Shown one piece after another: positions 1-5,741 of a DNA stretch of 6,750 nucleotides. The DNA comes from Spirochaetaceae bacterium. GTDB taxonomy: Bacteria; Spirochaetota; Spirochaetia; DSM-2461. The DNA is taken from positions 1 to 6,750 of the forward strand of contig JAEINM010000229.1 in the NCBI GenBank assembly GCA_016342385.1. Reading direction: 5' to 3'. The notes under the pieces were generated by a model. That model saw only the letters and a list, made by a program, of their open reading frames with translations, had not been told where the DNA came from and did no database searches. The position numbers and the translations under genes are program-made. Within the stretch, counting starts at the first letter, position 1. The number at the start of each line of letters is the position of its first letter.

Positions 1-1
1 G

Positions 2-892
2 CCCATAACATGTATTCAGAATCCTGCTGCAGGAAAAGAGAAGGAACTGGGTATCGGAACGCTTCAAAAAGCGGAAAACCCTAAAAAAGTCATGATAGCC
101 GGAGGTGGTGTGGCTGGGATGAAAGTTGCAGAAATTGCAGCCAGACGGGGACATGAGGTTGTTTTATATGAAAAAGATGCGGTTCTCGGCGGTCAGATTC
201 ATCTGGTAAAACACATTCCTTTTCGAAATGAATTCTCCGAGGTGGCCCGTTATATCGAATATGAAATAAAACAAATGGATAATATTAGAATACAAACGTC
301 TAGAGTTTGTGATTTGCAGACGATAGAAGAAGAAAATCCCGATATTTTTATTGTTGCTACAGGAGCCGTTGAACTGATTCCTGATATGGTTAAAACCCCG
401 AAGGCGGTAACAAGCTGGGATATACTTAAAAATAAAGTAGAAATTGGGAAAAATATTCTGGTTTACGATCCTCTTTCCTTTAATGAAGGTGTGGGGATTG
501 TCGAGCACCTTTTTGAGACATATGAAGATATAAAAGTACACTATATTACACCTCAAAATGACATTGCTATGAATGCCAAAAATGAAAATAAAGATATTTT
601 ATTGCGCCGTCTACTGCCCCTTGACCTGAGAATTACACCTCATATGGCATTGATCGAGGCTGATGCTGATAAACTGATTTTCCGGAAAACCTATACAGAT
701 AAAGAAATGTCCATATGGGATAGTGCTTTCGATAACTTCATTTATACGGGACATATGAAATCGACAGATGATCTGTTTTGGAAACTGGAAGATGAGAAAA
801 ACATGGAAGTGTACAGACTTGGATACGCAAAAGCACCATCATCTGTAGAAATCATAATCCGTGAAGCTGATTTATTAGCCCGGTCAATATAA
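2..892 (+). CDS. OYE-family iron-sulfur flavoenzyme, C-terminal part (2,4-dienoyl-CoA reductase / trimethylamine dehydrogenase-like), 5' truncated
   Basis: The open frame enters from the left edge, so the ATG at 92 is internal; 296 residues are visible of a family that usually has about 640-730. Visible residue 4 is a Cys in a CIQNPAAGKE context, matching the last [4Fe-4S] ligand just after the TIM barrel. Next comes an ADP-binding Rossmann fold with GGGVAG (residues 34-39), an EKDAVLGGQI strand end, and an ATGA motif. The catalytic FMN barrel lies outside the window. Two family motifs are degenerate: the second Rossmann fold (about 151-170, ILVYDPLSFNEGVG) lacks GxGxxG, and the C-terminal 'GD' that normally contacts FAD ribityl reads GY (Tyr codon 824-826). 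Both recall trimethylamine dehydrogenase, which holds ADP there and passes electrons to an ETF. etfB follows 22 bases downstream, supporting an ETF partner. Substrate (enoate, enoyl-CoA or methylated amine) cannot be told from this part. Confidence 0.88.
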   Translation, partial: PITCIQNPAAGKEKELGIGTLQKAENPKKVMIAGGGVAGMKVAEIAARRGHEVVLYEKDAVLGGQIHLVKHIPFRNEFSEVARYIEYEIKQMDNIRIQTSRVCDLQTIEEENPDIFIVATGAVELIPDMVKTPKAVTSWDILKNKVEIGKNILVYDPLSFNEGVGIVEHLFETYEDIKVHYITPQNDIAMNAKNENKDILLRRLLPLDLRITPHMALIEADADKLIFRKTYTDKEMSIWDSAFDNFIYTGHMKSTDDLFWKLEDEKNMEVYRLGYAKAPSSVEIIIREADLLARSI

Positions 893-900
893 TCGGGAAC

Positions 901-907
901 GAAGAGG
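901..907 (+). promoter_or_regulatory. Ribosome binding site for etfB
   Basis: GAAGAGG lies seven bases before the ATG at 915 and fixes the etfB start. The site sits in the 22-base gap after the flavoenzyme stop codon. No room remains there for a terminator or promoter, which supports co-transcription of the two genes. Confidence 0.6.
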
Positions 908-914
908 TAGAACA

Positions 915-1757
915 ATGGAAAAAGTATTAGTCTGTCTGAAACAGGTACCGAATACAAAAGATATAAAAATAGATCCGGAAAATCACACACTGATAAGGGA
1001 GAATGTGGAGAGTGTTATCAATCCCTGTGATGATTATGCTCTGGAACAGGCCTTAAAACTGAAAAGAAAATACGGGATTAAGGTTGCAACCATGACAATG
1101 GGACCTCCTCAGGCTGAAAGCATTTTGGAGTACAGTTTGAGAAGAGGTGCCGACGAATCATTTTTACTTTCAGATACAAGACTGGCAGGATCCGATACAT
1201 GGGCAACATCCATTGCCATTGCGGCTCTAATAAAAAAGACCGGGTATAAAAGTGTTTTCTGCGGACAGGAGTCTGTCGACAGCGGTACCGGTCATATCGG
1301 AGCCAGTATAGCGGAATTGCTGAATATTCCCCTAATTAATTATACGAGGGAAATCGAAACTCTGGAAAACGGGAAGCTGCAGATCCTTGCAAAGTATGAT
1401 ACAGCCGATGCCCTTATGGAAGTAGTTACTCCCTTAGTGATCTCTTTCCTGAAACAGGACAGAGAATTAACACCACTTATTGAAGAAATTGCCGATCGGG
1501 AAAAGATCTGGAAAATGAGTATTGATGACCTTAAGCTCGATCCGGCCTATGTCGGACTGGATGGATCCTTTACAGAAGTGGTGAATATAGATGTTGATGA
1601 GCGTTTTACAGGTTATGTAACAGTAGATAGAAATATGACTGCAGATAAGAGAATTCTCTTTATATCGAATGGGGGAATAACTGAAAAAAAAGAGAGAAAG
1701 GTTATTCGGGAACTGAACAATAAGACTATTGAAGACATTGTATGTCTATTCAAATAG
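915..1757 (+). CDS. etfB: Electron transfer flavoprotein, beta subunit
   Basis: 280 residues, slightly longer than typical EtfB (about 250-265). It forms the cytoplasmic ETF heterodimer with the next gene and binds AMP or, in bifurcating ETFs, a second FAD that takes hydride from NADH. The N-terminus VLVCLKQVPNT is the family signature. It is followed by INPCDDYALEQAL (35-47), TMGPPQAE (61-68), a GADESFLLSD...GSDTWATS block (78-99) and the nucleotide loop CGQESVDSGTGHIG (116-129). In most relatives that loop reads close to CGRQAIDGDTAQVG, so the DGDTAQ segment is altered here. The C-terminal arm (about 195-280) is less conserved and normally wraps around EtfA. The gene sits between the flavoenzyme and etfA with short gaps (22 and 19 bases), as in an operon. 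Assignment is firm; bifurcating ability is not shown by the sequence. Confidence 0.95.
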   Translation: MEKVLVCLKQVPNTKDIKIDPENHTLIRENVESVINPCDDYALEQALKLKRKYGIKVATMTMGPPQAESILEYSLRRGADESFLLSDTRLAGSDTWATSIAIAALIKKTGYKSVFCGQESVDSGTGHIGASIAELLNIPLINYTREIETLENGKLQILAKYDTADALMEVVTPLVISFLKQDRELTPLIEEIADREKIWKMSIDDLKLDPAYVGLDGSFTEVVNIDVDERFTGYVTVDRNMTADKRILFISNGGITEKKERKVIRELNNKTIEDIVCLFK

Positions 1758-1776
1758 TGAAGGTTAATGGGACACT

Positions 1777-2991
1777 ATGAGTTATATAGAAGTAGATAAA
1801 AATATGTGTAATGGTTGTGCAGAATGTGTTGCAATCTGTAATTACGAAGCCATTTCTGTGATAAATGAGATAGCTGTTATTGACCGGAATAAATGCACAT
1901 TGTGCAGGGCCTGTATTAAAGGTTGCACCCAGAGTGCCATTTCAATTTTAAAGCTTCATAATAAGGCTGACCTATCTAACTATAAAGGTATTTGGGTTAT
2001 AGTTGAATATTTTGATGACCAATTAAAAAATACCGGCTTTCAGCTGATCAGCAAAGCAAATAAGCTAGCTGAGATTAGTGGTGATAAGGTCACTGCTGTA
2101 TTGATTGGAAATAGCAAAGCAGAAAATAAAAAACTTCAGAAAACTTTTTCCGATTATGGTGTCAGTTCTGTCAGACACATCACACACGAGGGCTTTACCA
2201 GATTTATTCCCGAAGATGCAGTAGATGTCATTTCTGATCAGATTATGGAGGATAAACCTAAGATTGTCCTGTTTTTGGGTACTATCTTCGGCAGAACAAT
2301 TGCTCCTCAAATAGCCGTGCGGGTAAAAACAGGTCTGACTGCTGATTGTACGGAACTGGAGATAGATAATAAGAACAATCTTCTGCAGATTCGTCCGACA
2401 TTTGGTGGAAAAATCCTTGCTACCATAGAAACTCCCCATAGTTGTCCTCAGATGGCTTCTGTCCGTCCCAATGTTTTCGTCGAGGAAAAAATGCCAATCC
2501 CAGTAGAGAATGTGAAAATAGAGAGGATAGAAGTAAGAGGAAAATTATCTTTTTCAGCAAAGGCGCTTAAAGAGGTGATAAGAATTGAACTGGGAGAAGG
2601 TTCTCTGGAAACACCTCTGGACGAAGCTAAAGTTATTTTCTGTGCCGGTCTTGGTGTCGGTTCGAAAGAGGGATTTGAGAAAGTTGAAAAGTTTGCTCAA
2701 AAATGTGGTGCTACGATTGCCGCAACCAGGGCTGTCGTTGATGAAGGGTGGACCGATTTTTCGAAACAGATTGGACAGACAGGAGTGACTGTCATTCCCG
2801 AGCTCTATGTCGCTTTTGGTGTCTCCGGAGCTATCCATCACAATATCGGGATAAGAAATTCAAGAAAAATAGTAGCGATAAATAATGATCCGAGGGCCTC
2901 TATTTTCAAAATTGCCGATTACTGCATTGTTGCGGACCTATTCGAAGTGCTGGATAAAATGGAGTTACAGGGAACCAGACAGACAATATGA
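1777..2991 (+). CDS. etfA: Electron transfer flavoprotein, alpha subunit, with N-terminal 2[4Fe-4S] ferredoxin domain
   Basis: 404 residues against about 310-330 for plain EtfA; the extra length is a ferredoxin module. Two CxxCxxCxxxC motifs lie at Cys11/14/17/21 and Cys40/43/46/50, the second and fourth spacer positions differing from the usual proline. The EtfA N-domain (about 70-235) has GRTIAPQIAVRVKTGLTADC (172-191), RPTFGG (206-211) and PQMASVRPNVF (224-234). The FAD domain (about 284-395) has ATRAVVDEGW (316-325), GQTG (333-336), SGAIHH (350-355) and NNDPRASIF (369-377). The usual GRG before it reads GLG (Leu292), and the usual SGAIQH reads SGAIHH. Fused ferredoxins occur in bifurcating ETFs such as CarE of the caffeyl-CoA reductase and LctC of the lactate dehydrogenase complex, so exchange with free ferredoxin is likely. 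The start codon is preceded by only a weak, distant GAAGG (1759-1763), suggesting coupling to etfB translation. Confidence 0.95.
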   Translation: MSYIEVDKNMCNGCAECVAICNYEAISVINEIAVIDRNKCTLCRACIKGCTQSAISILKLHNKADLSNYKGIWVIVEYFDDQLKNTGFQLISKANKLAEISGDKVTAVLIGNSKAENKKLQKTFSDYGVSSVRHITHEGFTRFIPEDAVDVISDQIMEDKPKIVLFLGTIFGRTIAPQIAVRVKTGLTADCTELEIDNKNNLLQIRPTFGGKILATIETPHSCPQMASVRPNVFVEEKMPIPVENVKIERIEVRGKLSFSAKALKEVIRIELGEGSLETPLDEAKVIFCAGLGVGSKEGFEKVEKFAQKCGATIAATRAVVDEGWTDFSKQIGQTGVTVIPELYVAFGVSGAIHHNIGIRNSRKIVAINNDPRASIFKIADYCIVADLFEVLDKMELQGTRQTI

Positions 2992-3043
2992 ATATTATTA
3001 CCCTGTTGGATTTAGATACTAATGAACAGATATGAGATTTTTT

Positions 3044-3050
3044 AAGGAGA
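3044..3050 (+). promoter_or_regulatory. Strong Shine-Dalgarno for the chemoreceptor
   Basis: AAGGAGA followed by six T and then ATG at 3057: near-perfect complement to the 16S tail at good spacing, and clearly the strongest ribosome site in the window. It decides the receptor start, which also places the first membrane helix directly after a short basic N-terminus. I see no convincing promoter in the 65 bases between etfA and this gene, so it may be read through from the ETF operon or use a promoter I cannot recognise. Confidence 0.85.
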
Positions 3051-3056
3051 TTTTTT

Positions 3057-5609
3057 ATGAAAATAGCTAACAAAATTACAATAATACAATTTTTATTATC
3101 AACAGTTATTCTGGCTGTTCTTAGTGTTGTTATGGTTTTATCAATGTCTAATTCACTAGCAGAGGAAATGTCGGATGTAGAGAATCTTTTTGTAGAAAGC
3201 TTCTCCGATGACTTAACCATTTCCATAGGAGAAATTAGTCAGTATGATTTTCATTCATTAGTTCAGAAACAATTGCAGAATAAGATTCCCTCTGTATTAG
3301 TGACTGTTATATTATTTAATGTCCTTTCATGTGCTGCTCTGTACTTTCTAATAAAAATCTCTGTTTTAAGACCGATTGTTCAAATTAAAAGAAAATTTAA
3401 TAACTTAAACAATGGAACTGATGATCTGTCAAATAAGATTGAAATAAACACAAGCGATGAATTTGGAGATCTATCAATCGGAATGAATAAGTTTATTGAT
3501 TATATAAACCTGATTATCTCTGAATTAAAGAAAACTGTTGATAGAACAAAGGACATCGGAAGTTTTCTGGATAATTGTATAAATGAGACATTATCATCGA
3601 TTGAAAAAATAACCATAGGAACTGAGAATCTAAAAGACAGTTCTTCTTCATTAGATAATGAAATAAGTGAGATCTCTGAATTATCTACAAACATTAAAGG
3701 TTTTATTTCCAATGTGACAGATCTCATTTCTGAACAATCTTCTGCCATTAATGAATCTTCATCTGCAATTGAAGAAATATCCTCTTCAATTCACAATGTA
3801 GATGCCAATGTTAATCAGAAATATGAAATAGCAAAAGAACTGGTTGATGAAACACAAGCCACTAATGAGGAAATGAATAAATCATTAGACATAATTCAAA
3901 AAGTTACTGATTCAACTAAAGTAATTTTTGATTTAATAGGAATAATTGAAGAATTGGCAGCACAAACCAATCTCCTATCATTAAACGCCTCTATTGAAGC
4001 CGCTCATGCCGGACAGTACGGGAAAGGATTTTCAGTTATTTCTATGGAAATTAGAAAACTGGCAGATTTGGCATCGAACAATGCAGAGAGTATTTCAGTA
4101 TCATTAAAAGAAGTCATCAGCTATATAAAAGAATCAAATACAACCACTCAGGGAACAGGAAAATCACTTATAAAGATAAAAACAGGTATTGAGAATGTTC
4201 TCTATGGAATGAGTGAAATTACGAATTCAACTGTGGAATTATCTGTGGGGAGTAAAGAAATAATAACTTGTCTGGCAGATCTAATAGAGAAAACAACAAA
4301 AGTGAGAGAATCATCAGATGAAATGAATGTGAGAATTGGTGGAATCAATGAAAAGATTAGTATTATAAATGATATTTCTGAAACTAATAAAAATGATGCA
4401 GTGGAAATTGGATCTCTATTGAAAGGGATTCATAAAAATATCAAAAATCTGTCCAGTTTCGGGAATGAAAATACAAATAACATACAGAATATTGAAAATC
4501 TGATTTCCAATATGAGACTGCAATCTGCCATACAATATAGCTGGCCTGATAATATTCCCACGGACTCAAAAGCTTTAATGGAACCTCTTCCTCTTTCTCC
4601 CCGTGGACAGGCTGTTCCGGGATATTCCGATGGAACTCCCACAACATCTCCAAACTATTTTCTCTTTAATGATGAAGATCAGATTTCTGTAAAAAATAAG
4701 AAATTAACAGCAGGTATAGTAATGCATACAATCTCTTCCGGGTGGTCGAAGCTGCAGATAGCGGGAATTAAGAGTGTTATGGAAGAATTTGGAGTTGAGA
4801 TCGTTGGAATTACTGATGCCGGATTTAAACCGGAAAAACAAAATGATGATCTGAAACAGATAGCCCTGAAAAAACCTGATTATATCTTCTCTATACCAGT
4901 TGATTCCAAATCACAATCCTCTCTATATAAAGGAATAGCTGAACAGGGGATAAAGATTGTATTCTTAGATTCAGTTCCTCCGGAAATGACCCCGGGGAAA
5001 GATTACATAACGGTTGTTGCATCAGATAATGGAAGCAATGCTTTTTTTGCAGCCACTGAATTATGTGAAGCTATTGAGGGATCAGGAGAAGTTGGAATCA
5101 TAGAGTATTTTTATGATATTTATACTGTCAATATTCGTACAACAGCAGCTAAGAAAGCTATTGAAAAGTTTCCTGGAGTAAAATGTGTTGCTGTTGATTC
5201 ATTTCAGGATCCCCAAAAGGCAGGAGAGACCGCAAAAGCAATGTTGAAAGCTCACCCTGATTTAAAAGGGATTTATGTCGTCTGGGATACTCCTGCAATA
5301 CAGGTAGAATCTGCTGTTAAGTCTATGGGAAAGGATGTTCTTATTACTACGAATGATTTAGATCTTGAAATTGCACGTTATATTGCTAGAGGTGATGTGC
5401 TGGCAATAGGTTCACAAAGGCCTTTTGATCAGGGTGTTGCGGAAGCGAAGGCTGCACTATACGATTCGCTTGGTAAAACAGTACCTCCTTATATATCCGT
5501 TCCAACATTGCGGGTTAAGAAGATAAATCTTTTAAGTGCCATTAAGGAGATAACAAAAGAAGAGCCGCCTCTGGATATTATAAAAATGAGTGAAGGTCAG
5601 TCTTTTTAA
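3057..5609 (+). CDS. Methyl-accepting chemotaxis protein with C-terminal RbsB-like substrate-binding domain
   Basis: 850 residues. Domain order: TM1 (about 7-30); short acidic outer loop (about 31-76) with no room for a usual Cache or four-helix sensor; TM2 (about 78-100); HAMP (about 100-152, with LRPIVQIKRKF and DEFGDL); signalling coiled coil (about 155-490) whose hairpin tip is QTNLLSLNASIEAAHAGQ (303-320) then GKGFSV. About 155 residues separate HAMP from the tip, roughly 22 heptads, near the 44H receptor class. SSAIEEISSS (235-244) fits the methylation consensus at Glu239/Glu240. A Pro/Ser-rich linker (about 494-548) leads to a full periplasmic-binding-protein fold (about 549-835) of the sugar type, with GWSKLQIAGIK, KPDYIFSIPVD, FLDSVPPEM, VVASDNGSNA, GIYVVWDTPA, TTNDLD and GSQRPFDQG. 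No membrane segment follows TM2, so this domain should be cytoplasmic. No CheR-binding pentapeptide is at the C-terminus. It presumably signals through CheA/CheW. The ligand is unknown; a sugar or related small metabolite is the family expectation. Confidence 0.93.
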   Translation: MKIANKITIIQFLLSTVILAVLSVVMVLSMSNSLAEEMSDVENLFVESFSDDLTISIGEISQYDFHSLVQKQLQNKIPSVLVTVILFNVLSCAALYFLIKISVLRPIVQIKRKFNNLNNGTDDLSNKIEINTSDEFGDLSIGMNKFIDYINLIISELKKTVDRTKDIGSFLDNCINETLSSIEKITIGTENLKDSSSSLDNEISEISELSTNIKGFISNVTDLISEQSSAINESSSAIEEISSSIHNVDANVNQKYEIAKELVDETQATNEEMNKSLDIIQKVTDSTKVIFDLIGIIEELAAQTNLLSLNASIEAAHAGQYGKGFSVISMEIRKLADLASNNAESISVSLKEVISYIKESNTTTQGTGKSLIKIKTGIENVLYGMSEITNSTVELSVGSKEIITCLADLIEKTTKVRESSDEMNVRIGGINEKISIINDISETNKNDAVEIGSLLKGIHKNIKNLSSFGNENTNNIQNIENLISNMRLQSAIQYSWPDNIPTDSKALMEPLPLSPRGQAVPGYSDGTPTTSPNYFLFNDEDQISVKNKKLTAGIVMHTISSGWSKLQIAGIKSVMEEFGVEIVGITDAGFKPEKQNDDLKQIALKKPDYIFSIPVDSKSQSSLYKGIAEQGIKIVFLDSVPPEMTPGKDYITVVASDNGSNAFFAATELCEAIEGSGEVGIIEYFYDIYTVNIRTTAAKKAIEKFPGVKCVAVDSFQDPQKAGETAKAMLKAHPDLKGIYVVWDTPAIQVESAVKSMGKDVLITTNDLDLEIARYIARGDVLAIGSQRPFDQGVAEAKAALYDSLGKTVPPYISVPTLRVKKINLLSAIKEITKEEPPLDIIKMSEGQSF

Positions 5610-5616
5610 ACTAATA

Positions 5617-5640
5617 GCTGAAGGAAAAACAGCACTTTTT
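5617..5640 (+). terminator. Weak terminator-like stem after the chemoreceptor
   Basis: GCTG (5617-5620) and CAGC (5630-5633) can form a four-base-pair stem with a nine-base loop, followed after AC by five T (5636-5640). It sits eight bases past the receptor stop codon, the right place for an intrinsic terminator, but the stem is too short to be convincing on its own. Confidence 0.2.
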
Positions 5641-5660
5641 GAAGTCACATGTTTGATATT

Positions 5661-5683
5661 GCAGTGTTATAAATATGCATTGC
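5661..5683. repeat. Short inverted repeat in the intergenic region
   Basis: GCAGTG (5661-5666) pairs with CATTGC (5678-5683), six pairs including one G-T wobble, around an 11-base AT-rich loop. No T-run follows it. It lies one base from the next dyad, so the two could stack as a structured 3' end for the receptor transcript. Function unknown. Confidence 0.35.
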
Positions 5684-5684
5684 C

Positions 5685-5713
5685 AAGAGTATATGTATAA
5701 AATATTTACTCTT
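5685..5713. repeat. Inverted repeat AAGAGTA / TACTCTT upstream of the Uma2 gene
   Basis: AAGAGTA (5685-5691) and TACTCTT (5707-5713) are perfect seven-base reverse complements separated by 15 AT-rich bases. After one T/T mismatch a further AT/AT pairing continues inward. It overlaps the possible -35 element of the Uma2 gene, so it could be an operator. It could equally be an RNA hairpin at the end of the receptor transcript, or chance in AT-rich DNA. Confidence 0.4.
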
Positions 5714-5734
5714 CACACAAATCAGACATATAAT
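5705..5734 (+). promoter_or_regulatory. Possible sigma-70-type promoter for the Uma2 gene
   Basis: TATAAT (5729-5734) is a perfect -10 hexamer. TTTACT (5705-5710), matching TTGACA at four of six positions, lies 18 bases before it. Transcription would begin near 5741, at the ATG at 5742. That implies either a leaderless start or use of a later in-frame GTG (5751, or 5775 behind AAGGAG at 5757-5762). In a sequence this AT-rich a lone TATAAT has limited weight. Confidence 0.35.
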
Positions 5735-5741
5735 AAAGAAG

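Noticed and set aside
92..892. Treating ATG 92 as the start of a 266-residue protein.
   Set aside because: The frame is open to the left edge and the upstream residues contain the family's last cluster Cys and NPAAGKE, so ATG 92 lies inside a larger gene.
2554..2841. Open frames on the minus strand and in another plus frame inside etfA, and similar ones inside the other genes.
   Set aside because: They overlap strongly conserved family coding sequence, show no domain-like composition and lack ribosome sites; they are shadows.
2988..3035. A 15-codon ORF (MNIITLLDLDTNEQI) whose ATG overlaps the etfA stop as ATGA.
   Set aside because: The overlap looks like translational coupling, but 15 codons with no recognisable motif between two clear genes is easily chance. 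Only conservation in relatives would revive it.
3006..3036. A promoter (TTGGAT with TATGAG) ahead of the chemoreceptor.
   Set aside because: Spacing is 19 and the -10 match is poor; no flagellar sigma-28 pattern was seen either.
5610..5741. CRISPR, tRNA or riboswitch in the only sizeable intergenic region.
   Set aside because: At 132 bases there are no direct repeats, no cloverleaf and no recognisable aptamer; only the two short dyads stand out.
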